In this document: in pieces, positions 55,897 to 64,000 of the stretch | Position numbering within the stretch: the first letter of the stretch is position 1 | How the letters are laid out: the number at the start of each line of letters is the position of its first letter | Origin: Saussurea involucrata | Lineage: Eukaryota > Streptophyta > Magnoliopsida > Asterales > Asteraceae | Assembly: GCA_033807775.1 (NCBI GenBank) | Contig: CM066325.1 | Coordinates: forward strand, 14,882,301-14,946,300 | DNA length: 64,000 nt | Reading direction: 5' to 3' | Made by a program: the position numbers and the translations under genes | Notes under the pieces: generated by a model | What the model was told of the DNA's origin: nothing | Database searches by the model: none | What the model saw: only the letters and a program-made list of their open reading frames with translations

Positions 55897-57043
55897 AGTG
55901 GGTTTAATTTTCTACGTTCGAGAATATATTGTGTAAACATCTAGATCATTGTTATCCGCATTTGTTGTTGGGTTTATTGTGCACTTGGATTTCTACTCGT
56001 TTTGGGACCTTAGAAATCATTTGTGAGCTTCTCGTATTTTCTTTGGCACGATAAATTTTTCCTAACATAATACATAAGCAAATTTAGCATTGGAATGTTT
56101 TCTAGGTTATTTTGAAATATTTAGTCATTGTGAAATTGGATAAATTGCTTCTATTTGTAGGCTGCAAATCATATAGAAACCGTCTGAAAGTTAGAAACCG
56201 TGAAGTTTCATGTTTCTTGTATTGTTTTATAGATTTAACACATGAAAACCAAACCCTGGAAAATCAACCAAAACCATCAAATGAGTTTGATTTTAAGCTA
56301 ATTGTTTCGCATGTCTTGTTCTTGTGTGCTAGTATGAGTGTGAGTTTCACATACAATCGTATTTTTGTGTTCTTTTTTCACTCGCAAAACATTCTTTGAC
56401 GTTTAATTTTCACTCGCAAAACATTCTTTGACGTTTAATCTAATCAACAACCCTGTATGAACATTGCATGTTCACATGTGTTTTTCATCTATGAAACAAC
56501 AAATACAAACCGGTTTTCATGGTTTCATGTTTTGAGAATGATTTGTTCCCTTTATTTGTATTGTTGTTGCTTATATCCAACTTTTCAAATTTTAAGTTTA
56601 CCCGTTTTTCTCTCTTTCACACACTTTTCACAAGTTGAGGGTTTTCACTTCTGTTCTTTGAGGTAGAGGTTAGGTTTGCCTACACCTTACCTTCCTCAGA
56701 CAGACCCCACCTCGGGTGGGATATACTGGTCTAGTGATAGTAGGTCGTGAGGTAGAGGTTGGTTTATTTTAATTGTTTAATTGGTTGATTGTGATAGTAG
56801 GTCGTGAAAATGTGAAATTAACAATTTGGATGATAGTATGATTGCAATCTTGTTAATTTCCGTTTTATATTTGTTTCAGAGTGTATGGATAAAACGGATA
56901 AGGAATCCGAAGCGCTCCATGAGCAGCTTCTCGGAAAGGAGATTGATCTTGCAACGTTCGTTCAGAAGTACAAAAGGTTACGCAATGTTTACCACAAACA
57001 GTCTCTCACCTACCTTGCAGCCAAGACTTCTTCGGCTGGATGA
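43310..57043 (+). CDS. VPS37: VPS37 homologue, ESCRT-I subunit
   Basis: Encodes a 230-aa protein matching plant VPS37, the ESCRT-I subunit that helps sort ubiquitinated membrane proteins into multivesicular endosomes. Coding exons: 43570-43583, 44296-44514, 44718-44805, 44910-44949, 45184-45230, 45651-45771, 56880-57043. The ATG at 43570 starts MFKFWGSQEQQ, the family N-terminus. A serine/proline-rich linker follows (WYPPSVSSPSSSRPATP). SPAEAAGIIVYLKDKSVDE begins the Mod(r) domain, which continues as FLLSIDPVRTRNN, QLARENLEKEPQITEL and LNDLTKRKAEILKYY to FVQKYKRLRNVYHKQSL near the end. Every junction keeps phase. The last intron is 11.1 kb because it holds the copia composite at 46027-56067. 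Length is normal and there is no internal stop, so the gene is probably functional if this intron is spliced; read-through at 45772 would give an alternative 3' end stopping at 45923. Confidence 0.88.
45053..45157. mobile_element. Stowaway-like MITE in a VPS37 intron
   Basis: TCTCCGTCCCATAAACATTT on the left and GGAATGTTTCATGGGACGTA on the right form an inverted pair with the CTCC(N)GTCCC core of Stowaway-type elements. The right end is a little uncertain (GGGGGTGAAG). Confidence 0.5.
45400..45504. mobile_element. Stowaway-like MITE in a VPS37 intron, 105 bp
   Basis: Starts CTCTCTGTCCCAAATAAATG and ends GTATAGAGGGAG, with TA on each side (45398-45399 and 45505-45506). The TCCCAAATAA core is widespread in plant mariner-derived MITEs. 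Confidence 0.6.
46027..46764 (-). repeat. 3' LTR of the left (minus-strand) copia copy
   Basis: On the minus strand it starts TGCTACACGTGAAG and ends with TCCTAACA at 46027. The U3 part differs strongly from that of the right copy, although R/U5 and the coding regions are close. It contains TA and ATATAT microsatellites at 46200-46350. Confidence 0.75.
47106..49750 (-). pseudogene. Left copia gag-pol, large internal deletion
   Basis: On the minus strand a gag frame starts at 49750 (MAEVENPFGTRPSNQSQKPY) and is open to 49133. After one break it continues to a serine/arginine-rich stretch and then jumps to the integrase C-terminal tail (VEPVVSPNIPSSS). Zinc knuckle, protease and integrase core are missing: about 1443 bp relative to the right copy, joined at a GGAA shared by both deletion borders (near 48974). 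The RT follows (ARLVAKGFAQRKGIEYDDIF) to 48183, where TGA replaces a Trp codon. RT/RNase H resumes (LLYVDDMLIACKD, GYCDSDYAGD, STTEAELVA) to a stop at 47106. The order gag-INT-RT is diagnostic of Ty1/copia. Not functional. Confidence 0.85.
49819..49829 (-). other. Primer binding site of the left copia copy
   Basis: On the minus strand TTGGTATCAGAGC follows the LTR end (AACA), complementary to initiator tRNA-Met. It confirms that 49831 is the inner end of a 5' LTR in minus orientation. Confidence 0.75.
49831..50685. other. Central junction of two truncated 5' LTRs
   Basis: 49831-~49991 is the U5-proximal part of the left copy's 5' LTR, minus strand (TGTTAGGAAAAATTTATCG onward). Homology ends at TTTTCTACGTTC, followed by about 10 bp (TCTTGAGATA) that match neither partner. 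From 50002 the right copy's 5' LTR begins at AATTACCATATTACCC, about 30 bp inside its proper start, and runs to CCTAACA at 50685. Truncation plus filler is typical of non-homologous end joining. Confidence 0.75.
50687..50699 (+). other. Primer binding site of the right copia copy
   Basis: TTGGTATCAGAGC directly after the 5' LTR end at 50685, complementary to initiator tRNA-Met. It fixes the plus orientation of this copy. Confidence 0.85.
50766..54834 (+). pseudogene. Right copia gag-pol, full layout but several breaks
   Basis: Start at 50766 (MAEVENPFGIGPSNQ). The gag frame shifts near 50860-50950, and TAA ends the next part at 51350. Then follow a CCHC knuckle (CNYCHKSGHWVKDC), protease (WVLDTGASCHMT), the GAG-pre-integrase motif (LWHLRLGHTSEKNLEIL) and, after a shift near 52300-52380, the integrase core (LRSDNSGEFTSGN; QSNGVAERMNRTL). 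RT shows a shift near 53455, a TAA at 53707 in place of the Glu codon of the left copy, then LLYVDDMLIACKD. Another frame disturbance lies at about 53970-54020. RNase H (GYCDSDYAGD, STTEAELVA) ends at 54834. Domain order is Ty1/copia, of the Tnt1-like kind. At least five lesions make it inactive. Confidence 0.88.
55209..56067 (+). repeat. 3' LTR of the right copia copy
   Basis: Begins TGCTACACCTGAG after a purine-rich AAAGAGA and ends TTCCTAACA; 859 bp. It contains a TATA-like CTATAAATACCC at 55284-55295 and long TA microsatellites (55655-55900), which are expanded relative to the 5' LTR. It is followed directly by TAATA. Confidence 0.8.
55655..55895. repeat. TA microsatellites in the LTR
   Basis: Several (TA)n runs separated by ATATCTCGTCGATATAT-type spacers. 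Short frames read from them (IYIYIYIY) are not genes. Matching shorter runs are at 46200-46350 and 50420-50515. Confidence 0.9.
56068..56879 (+). other. Right part of the 11.1-kb VPS37 intron
   Basis: Host intron right of the composite. It contains a short tandem duplication (CACTCGCAAAACATTCTTTG at 56380-56436), a SINE-like fragment at 56655-56735 and the acceptor TTGTTTCAG at 56879. Confidence 0.6.
56655..56735 (+). mobile_element. SINE-like fragment
   Basis: GAGGTAGAGGTTAGGTTTGC, then CAGACAGACCCCACCTCGGG and TGGGATATACTGG resemble the 3' body of TS-type plant SINEs (AGGTCTGCGTACA... CCCCAC... TGGGATT..CTGGG). The tRNA-like head is missing. Confidence 0.45.
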
Positions 57044-57420
57044 TCATTTTTGTCGAACCAGATTCAAGTTCTTGAATGTCTTTGTATCAAACTTGTGTAA
57101 AATTTGAACTTTAAAAGTACCATATGTTAGTTCTTAAACTAAACTTGATCTTGATTCATAGCATAATAATATGTTTGACTTGTACCGTATGGAAGATGGT
57201 TTGGTTTAATTTGAAGTCAGATATAAATTTATAAACCTTGTGACATGATTTTTTTGGGGGTATTTGGGTTTTGGATCTGCTTGTCAGCTTGTGTGCATCT
57301 TAACTAATCCCAAGAGCTCTATAGAACAATCATGAAAATCTTCAATAACCTATGATTAGTAATGGATAAAAAATAACTTCGTCAAATTAAATTTCTGTTC
57401 AACAAATTTAACACAAATTT
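57044..57420. other. 3' UTR and flank of the VPS37-like gene
   Basis: AT-rich sequence after the stop at 57043 with no further gene. A poly(A) signal is likely but not unique. Confidence 0.5.
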
Positions 57421-57775
57421 AGGGAGCGTTTGGTTCATTTTAAGAAATGAAAATGGGAATAGGAATGAGCATTGCATTCATGTTGTTTGATTAAACCAAT
57501 ATAATTAATAAAAACTATTTTATATAATATTTTAATATAAATATGTGACATCCAACATAAAAATAAAAAATATTTTCCATTCAACATTGAGAGATGAAGG
57601 GACACATGAGAAAAGATGACTGAACGGGAATAAGATTTCCATTCCCCCCAATTTGGCCACGAATAAAAATTAATGGGTTTAAGGTAATGAATCCATTATA
57701 TTATATCAAACCAAACAACAGTTTCAATTATCATTTCCAATCCTTACCCTCAATACCCCCAACCAAACACCTCTT
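57421..57775 (-). mobile_element. MITE, family A copy 2 (inverted)
   Basis: GGGAGCGTTTGGTTCATTTT on the left corresponds to the right end of the copy at 7653-8035. CCCTCAATACCCCCAACCAA on the right corresponds to that copy's left end. Interior blocks such as ATTCCCCCCAATTTGG and GGTAATGAATCCATTATATT also match in reverse. Confidence 0.6.
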
Positions 57776-57962
57776 TTAAAGTTTTATAACACAAATTTAT
57801 AGGCAAATAAACTTGAGATGTACAAGTCTAAAAAACAAGAGGTTTACGATTTGTACCAACCATCACAAATAAACTTGAGGTGTTTTTATTTCTCATATTC
57901 TATTGTCATGATGCAAATCGTATTTTTTTAAGGTTCCAAATTTTTTGTTTTTGGTAAATAAA

Positions 57963-58476
57963 AGGATGGTAAGAGGCTAATAAAATATGAGTTTATCTCT
58001 TGTTCAATACGACAATGTTAAGATATCTTAACTTTTACATAAAAGATAGTTTTATAAGTTTAATGTCTTATCTGATAAAATATAAGTGATAACTAAGAAA
58101 CAAAAGATGTTTTAGAGCATCTCTAACAGTTTTGCTAATATAGAAAAAATTTAAGTTTTTGTTTCCTAAACCTCTCCAACAGTTTAGCTATCTTGTTTGA
58201 AAAACCTTTAAAAAATTTCCAAGTTTAGAGAATTCTTTAAATAGTTTTAGGATGGTAAGAGGCTAATAAAATATGAGTTTATCTCTTGTTCAATACGACA
58301 ATGTTAAGATATCTTAACTTTTACATAAAAGATAGTTTTATAAGTTTAATGTCTTATCTGATAAAATATAAGTGATAACTAAGAAACAAAAGATGTTTTA
58401 GAGCATCTCTAACAGTTTTGCTAATATAGAAAAAATTTAAGTTTTTGTTTCCTAAACCTCTCCAACAGTTTAGCTA
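57963..58476. repeat. Direct duplication of about 228 bp at a 286-bp period
   Basis: AGGATGGTAAGAGGCTAATA starts at 57963 and again at 58249. The two copies look identical for about 225 bp, through TTTGCTAATATAGAAAAAAT to CTCCAACAGTTTAGCTA. The duplicated block spans the left end of the MITE at 58115-58722 and its left flank. Confidence 0.8.
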
Positions 58477-58722
58477 ACTTGGTGGTAGGAGAGAAATGAT
58501 TATTTTATTCAATCTCACCAATGAGATTGAATTTTTATCATTTTATATTAAGTTTTTTTTAAAGCGTACTAGAAAATAAATTAAAGAATATTATATTAAT
58601 ATAACTTGTGTTAAAAAATTTAAAATAGAAAATCTGTTGAAGATTAATATAACTCTTTTTAGAGATTTTAACTTTTAATTTGCTATTTCAGAAAAATTAT
58701 AGAAAATTTGTTGAAGATGCTC
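58115..58722. mobile_element. Tourist-like MITE with an internal duplication
   Basis: GAGCATCTCTAACAG on the left and TTTGTTGAAGATGCTC on the right are inverted repeats, with TTA on both sides (58112-58114 and 58723-58725). A second left end lies at 58401 because of the 286-bp duplication. Small AT-rich frames inside are not genes. Confidence 0.55.
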
Positions 58723-58974
58723 TTAAGAGAATGCCAAAACAAACTATAAATTTTGTTGATACAATTTTTTTTAAATTAATAATTTTTTAAATTTATAAAT
58801 TTTAAATAAAAGAAAAAGAAGTGCTATGGAATGGAAGAGAAATGGAAATACCGGCTGCACATCGGCCGTTACCCATCGTCTGTCCCAAAAATGGGTGATC
58901 AAACTTAATTGGGAAACTGTAATGGAGACACCTAGCCAACATCACATTATTATTATTATTATATGCAAATCATG
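58723..58974. other. Promoter region of the DUF707 gene
   Basis: Between the MITE and the leader exon. AT-rich; (ATT)n at 58945-58958. No unambiguous TATA box. Confidence 0.35.
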
Positions 58975-61900
58975 AAATCTTTTCAACTTCAAACCAAAAT
59001 CACCATCATATTTTCCAACAATTCGAAAGTCCCTGCAAATTCATACCCAAAGACGACCAATCTCTCCTTCACATCGTTCACACCTGTAAGCAATCTTCTA
59101 ACCTGAAATTTCAGTGTTTTATGTTATGATTTTGCGAGTTTTGCATACACATTTCATATGAATGGTGTTTGTTCCTCCTGAATGATTCATTTGATCGGTT
59201 TCGGTTACACCAACACGATGTGTTTAGGGTTTGTACGTGATATGTACTTCTATTGTGAAATGCTTGGTTGTTTACTTTGTTTGGAATGATGTTATTGTAT
59301 TTCTTCTACTTTAATTACTATGATTGGAAGTATTATGCCTTGAATTTTCGTTTATGTGCTTCTATTGTGATGTGGATGCTGTTGAGGTTTTTCTCAATGT
59401 GGATTCTAGGTTCAATTAAACAGGAACAGTTTGTATTAGATTCATTTTTGGATTGGATATCTATGATTTTGACCTCAAAATTGACATGGCTCTTATTCGT
59501 TATGCGAAGAAGTTTGCTAACTGCATTAAAACATATGCAAACATGCAACTACAGTACAATGATGTTGGTGTTGATTATGAGGGGGGGAATCCATTTTGAA
59601 TGTGAACTTTACTTGGTTGATTTCAACTGTAAATGTTTAACTCTGCCTTATTTGAACGGAAGGGGTATAACATTTAGCAAGTATTTTTCTGTGGATTTAA
59701 GTGCAAAGTAAGTTAAAATTTAAAGGCAGTAATATTTCAATTTTGGTTATAGTGGAAATGATCTACTTAAGTTGATTTCAGCACTCCGCACATGAAAATA
59801 CTCCGCCATTTAATTGCCCTTTATCTTTGGGAGCAAAATGTGATGTGTTCCTAGCTAATGAGGCAATAAAATCTGAATGTGCTTTTCTTTTTACTTATTA
59901 TCGACAATCCTTACTTTTCAAATGTTTTTTTGTTGCAAGGATATTATGTACATCAAGTGGAAATATTCAGTTTCTGTTATAGACCGCCTTTCTTTCTTAA
60001 AATCAGACTTTTTCCTAACCATGTTTTTTCAGGTATTTCTATACCTGGTAACACTGTTTCACACCCTTATATCCTGGAGGTTGCTGTATGTTCTTTAGAA
60101 ACTGTTCATGCAATTGGTTTTGCCAAAGTTCGGCTTTCTTTCGCACAATGAAAAACATACACCGAGGGTAAGTACAAAAAACTTTGGATCAAATCTTGTT
60201 GGTTTGTTTGTTTGTTTATGGTTGTATTTTGAAGCATGAGTTCTGTTTGGTTGATCCTCCTTAGTAAATAGTCATTTAATTTTTATGCAGCAGGGTTGTA
60301 AAGAAGCCAAATGATAGTGCAAGAGTTATTATAACTGCAATTGTGGGAGTGGTCTTTGGCTACTTTATTGGGGTTAACTTTCCATATGTTGATCATACCA
60401 CAGTAGGTTATTTTCGGACTTTTTATATGCTTGTAAGCAAACATCTTCATCCATTTGATTTGTCTTTATATCTTGTAGATTACCTTACCTTCAAGCATTC
60501 ATTCATCGTGTGAAGAAACAATGACCAAAGATCAGTCGAACGCTTTTGAGTTTAATTCCCCTGAATTTCTTGGCTCAGTTGATACACATGTAACACCTCC
60601 GGTATATTTTTCTTTGCATCTTAATTTAGATATTATTTTACAAAAAATCAGTTTGATAAAGGACAAAATGGTTTATTTCTTTTTCTTTGTGTTACCTAAG
60701 TACGATTGTATCATGATATATCTGGGTTTTGGTTGTGCTATAGTTTGCATAATGAATACATAACTCATCATTGTTTTGGTTCCAGATTTATGTTCCAACA
60801 AATCCCCGTGGTGCGGAGCCATTACCTCCAGGAATCGTAGTCCCAGAAACAGATTTATATCTGCGAAGATTATGGGGTGATCCTGGTGAGGTATGGATTT
60901 GATATGTTTACACAGAAACAATACATTTCTTTGGTTATTTAGCTAAAACTAATCTTTTTTGGCCCGATCTTGGCACATATATAATGTATGGATTTTTCAG
61001 GATTTGAAAAAGCCGCCAAAGTACTTGGTAGCTTTCACAGTTGGTTGGGATCAGAGAGATATGGTTGATGCATCCGTAAAAAAGGTTTTACAAGATGGTC
61101 AACATTTATGTTCATATGATTTGATGGCTTAATGCTAATTTTAGAATACTGAGGTGTAGTCATGACCTTTTTAGTTTTCTGAGGATTTCCAAATCTTGCT
61201 TTTTCACTATGATGGTCGAACAACAGAATGGGATCGATATGAGTGGTCAAAGAAGGCAATTCATGTCAGTGTAAAGAGACAAACTAAATGGTATGTTTGA
61301 GGTTCCAGTGTCACTAAAAACTCTAATACATTTCGCATTTTCATTTTCATTTGATTTTTCTTACTTTTGTTATAGGTGGTATGCAAAGAGGTTTATGCAT
61401 CCAGATGTTGTGGCACCTTATGAATATATTTTCATTTGGGATGAAGATCTTGGGGTGGAACACTTTAATGGGGATAGGTATTTTCTTCTTTATTTTTAGT
61501 TGATGAATCATGGTTATAGTTATAGTAATCTCTAAGTTGCAGATATATAAACAGAAGTAAATTTGCATATGCATGCTATTCCAGGTATATTTATTTAGTC
61601 AAGAAACATGGTTTGGCGATTTCTCAGCCTGGCCTTGAACCCAATAATGGATTAACATGGCAAATGACAAAGAGAAGAGGTGATAAAGAAGTTCACAAGT
61701 AGGTTGTCTTTTTTTTCATTTTCTTTATTTACTATATTCATTTTGTTATAATGCATCTTTGAAGAAGCTTTTAAATGTGATCCGCACTTGAGTTATATAT
61801 GTCTGGATCTGTCAACAGGAATACAGAAGAGAAACCTGGATGGTGCAGTGATCCCCATTTACCACCATGTGCAGCGTAGTCTCTCTCTCTCTCTCTCGCT

Positions 61901-63030
61901 CTCTCTCTACCATGCAAAAGTACTTGGTAGTGTATTAGTTATAATGCATTTCACTTGGGATTAGTACTAATTTTGCTGCTTTTTCCAGATTTGTAGAGAT
62001 TATGGCTCCAGTGTTCTCGCGGGAAGCTTGGCGGTGCGTGTGGTATATGATTCAGGTAAAGATATTTATCAAGAATCTATTGTCAGATGTCCATCATACA
62101 TATATAAGTTATATACATCAGATTTTTTTTAAAAAGCTCTGTGTTTTAGTCTAGTGCAGTACATTCTGTCCATGTTTTTTTTTGCTTACAATAATGCTAA
62201 TTTTGGCTTTCTTATGCACATGAAGAATGATTTGGTGCATGGATGGGGTCTGGATTTTGCCCTTAGAAGATGTGTAGAGGTAAGTTCTTTTTTTCCCTTA
62301 CCATGCTTTTTTTCTTTTGTTGAGCTATTGTTCATTATTACAGTATTACACTATATCATATCTTTTGTGTAAGTTTAGTTATACAACTCATATGCAATTA
62401 GCTATAGAAGTTGTTATATGGTTTAAATATCTTTAGGGTAGTATGTCACATTGTAATCTGATAAATACTTGAAATATGACTCGTTTCGTCTCACAGCCTG
62501 CACACGAGAAAATTGGTGTGGTAGATTCACAGTGGATCGTTCATCAAGTCATTCCTACACTAGGGGGTCAGGTGAGGCATCATAACTTTTACAAATTGGT
62601 CCTTTAGATTTGAGATATTTGTTACTTAATCTTATTATAATTGGGTATAATTTGTAAAGTTAAAAATAATATAGGGGTACAATTGACAATTTATACAATC
62701 ATAATTAAATAAAAAGAAAAGTGTCACCTTTTCGGAACAAAAATTTCTTAGGCCTTTAGAATAAAAAGAAAATAGTTTGTAACCCGATGGTTTGTGTATT
62801 GATTCAGGGTAAAGTTGTGAACGGGAAATATGGATGGCTAGGGGTAAGTGTATTTTACGTATTGAGTTGACAAAGGATAAACCCATTTATACTAACGAGT
62901 AACGAGTATGTTCATTTCCTTAAAAATGTAGGTAAAAGAGAGATGCAAAAGCGAGTGGCTCCTGTTCCAAGATCGGCTTGCGAAAGCAGATAAAGCTTAC
63001 TTTAAAAAGACGGGGAGAAGGCTAAACTGA
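58975..63030 (+). CDS. DUF707 family protein
   Basis: Encodes a 387-aa DUF707 protein, a plant family of unknown biochemical function (some are named lysine-ketoglutarate reductase trans-splicing related). Non-coding leader exons end near 59085 and begin again at 60033. Coding exons: 60148-60167, 60291-60402, 60479-60601, 60786-60890, 61001-61084, 61175-61290, 61376-61477, 61585-61698, 61819-61875, 61989-62055, 62226-62279, 62497-62571, 62808-62843, 62932-63030. The start MKNIHRG is followed by a single hydrophobic segment (ARVIITAIVGVVFGYFIGV), so the protein is probably a type II membrane protein of the Golgi/ER. Family blocks: YLVAFTVGWDQRDMVDASVK, ILLFHYDGRTTEWD-like, YIFIWDEDLG, KHGLAISQPGLEP, HGWGLDFALRRCVE and IGVVDSQWIVHQVIPTLGGQ. 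All phases agree and there is no stop, so it looks intact. The acidic DED and D-S-Q motifs recall glycosyltransferase folds; that is inference. Confidence 0.88.
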
Positions 63031-64000
63031 GTAACGTAATCCCCACAGTATTGGCCTGACAGTAAGGAGGTGGACATTCTTACAGACTGATATAGTATTG
63101 CTATATATGTTTTTTATTAACCCCTCGTTTGGCCTTCCATCCACATTCGAAAAATGGTTCAAAGCTCGAATCCTCCCATTGTGTGGCTTTTTCTATGTGC
63201 AAATATATTTTGTAATTTATAGGAGGAAAGATGCCGGTTTTTTTGTGCATAGTTACATTTACGAACAGTTGATCATTAGATTTAGGGAAAATGTTGTATT
63301 TTGTTTGTTGTGTGGTATTCATAAATGAAACATATTCTAGCTGTACATGTATGTTGTATTGGTGCCCATTTACGTCTTTAGCATTGCTTATATTTGAACT
63401 CAATTGTGTTGTTGGAAGAAATGCATTTTGGTTTTTTACTTTATTGGTAAACGGTTCACTGTTGGATTGCTTTTTGGATCCTCGTGTTGATCTATCAAAC
63501 CGCTCGTTGGCATGCTTGTTTGAGTAATCAAACTGTTTCAAATCAACTTTTTGATTGGGAGGTATACCACCCACCTGTTCTTAGTACATGCAATTTACCT
63601 CTCTATGATGGTCATCCGACCAGTACGGTGATATAAAAGGTTTGACGGACCTAGACAGATTTTCATACGGTGACACCATATTTTTTCATAGAAGTGTCTT
63701 TCATCTTTTTATCAACGTTCAATATCGTCTGATGTGTTTTTAGCCAAATTTTGGCGTTTTGAGAGATTTTTAACGTTTTTGCTTGATTTCAAAGGAATTT
63801 TAAATTTTTTTTTTATCAAATTTTCGGTATTTTTTTGTTGATTTCAAGAGATTTTTTCGGTTGAATGGGTATAAGATTTTGGTCTTTTTTTCAGTTTAGG
63901 TGCACCCCTTGTAGTTTCCAAATGAATACGGTAGCACCTCCTAAATCGTTACGGTAGCACCTTCACAACAACAAAAAAAATTACACTTCGCCGGAAAATT
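63031..64000. other. 3' UTR of the DUF707 gene and intergenic DNA
   Basis: The first ~350 bp is probably 3' UTR. The rest is AT-rich with T-runs. CGGTAGCACCTCC and CGGTAGCACCTTC near 63929-63965 form a short direct repeat. Open frames on both strands lack family motifs. No gene seen. Confidence 0.5.

Larger units (their letters stand above)
46027..56067. mobile_element. Head-to-head Ty1/copia composite in one insertion
   Basis: A 10041-bp palindromic structure in the last intron of the VPS37-like gene. From the left: 3' LTR of a minus-strand copia copy (46027-46764), its pol and gag (47106-49750), the stub of its 5' LTR (49831-~49991), about 10 bp of filler, the 5' LTR of a plus-strand copy lacking its first ~30 bp (50002-50685), its gag-pol (50766-54834) and its 3' LTR (55209-56067). 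Both outer ends read TGTTAGG going inward, the U5 end. TAATA flanks the whole (46022-46026 and 56068-56072). Neither copy has its own target duplication. It therefore looks like one integration event with two cDNAs; both copies are now coding-defective. Confidence 0.85.

Noticed and set aside
55577..55944. IYIYIYIY-type frames
   Set aside because: Translation of TA microsatellites in the copia LTR.
49831..56067. Simple nested insertion of the right copia copy into the left copy's 5' LTR
   Set aside because: The rest of the left LTR should then follow 56067, and a 5-bp duplication should flank the right copy alone. Instead the intron follows directly after TAATA, and the right copy's 5' LTR is itself truncated.
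56160..56200. GTAGGCTGCAAATC as an additional VPS37 exon
   Set aside because: It resembles the family EAAN motif, but the phase is wrong. Direct splicing of 45771 to 56880 keeps phase and gives the expected QECMDKTDKESEAL stretch.
59268..59711. 147-aa plus-strand frame upstream of the DUF707 start
   Set aside because: It lies in the 5' leader intron, has no family motif, and coding phase begins at 60148.
63101..63574. 157-aa minus-strand frame downstream of the DUF707 gene
   Set aside because: It overlaps the likely 3' UTR, is asparagine/lysine-rich from composition and shows no domain.

Overview
The window is plant nuclear DNA. It holds three spliced host genes, all on the + strand, and a dense, repeatedly nested set of transposable elements. 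Long intron-rich genes, Ty3/gypsy and Ty1/copia LTR retrotransposons, Mutator-like elements (MULEs), a tRNA-derived SINE and many MITEs indicate a eudicot. An asterid, possibly Asteraceae, is my guess from overall flavour only.

Layout. 1-3175: 3' end of a Ty3/gypsy element (integrase plus 3' LTR). 3176-10025: small DNA transposons (Stowaway-like, Tourist-like, an hAT element with an exact 8-bp target duplication), a SINE and a long inverted repeat. 10180-25717: a three-level nest. An outer MULE (9-bp duplication ATCAATGTC) carries a decayed MuDR N-terminal fragment. Its right terminal repeat is split by an inner MULE (12889-25317, 9-bp duplication ATAAAATTA) that carries a minus-strand DUF1985/Ulp1-like cysteine protease gene. 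An exon of that gene is split by a young gag-only LTR retrotransposon (15241-20151, duplication GAAAC). 25990-26552: a stranded 5' fragment of a FAR1-related gene.

Host genes. 27.0-42.4 kb: a MOM1-like transcriptional-silencing regulator with 16 recognisable coding exons, a degenerate SNF2-like region, a CMM2-type coiled coil and a proline-rich tail. 43.3-57.0 kb: an ESCRT-I VPS37 homologue (230 aa, 7 coding exons). Its last intron is 11.1 kb because a 10-kb retrotransposon composite sits in it. 59.0-63.0 kb: a DUF707 protein (387 aa, 14 coding exons). The three genes have no obvious shared pathway.

The most unusual object is the composite at 46027-56067. Two related Ty1/copia copies stand head to head, joined through truncated 5' LTRs, and both outer ends are U5 ends of 3' LTRs. 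The whole palindromic unit is flanked by one 5-bp duplication (TAATA), as expected if two cDNAs integrated together as one event. Other points of interest are eight GGTATACCGCG motifs in the LTR of the young retrotransposon, a 48-bp minisatellite with a five-unit higher-order period inside the MULE gene, repeated 14-bp CCCGCGATCGCGGG palindromes near the inner MULE ends, and a phase mismatch in the MOM1-like gene that an 8-nt microexon could resolve. Exon limits were read by eye from splice consensus and reading phase; no alignment or transcript data were available.
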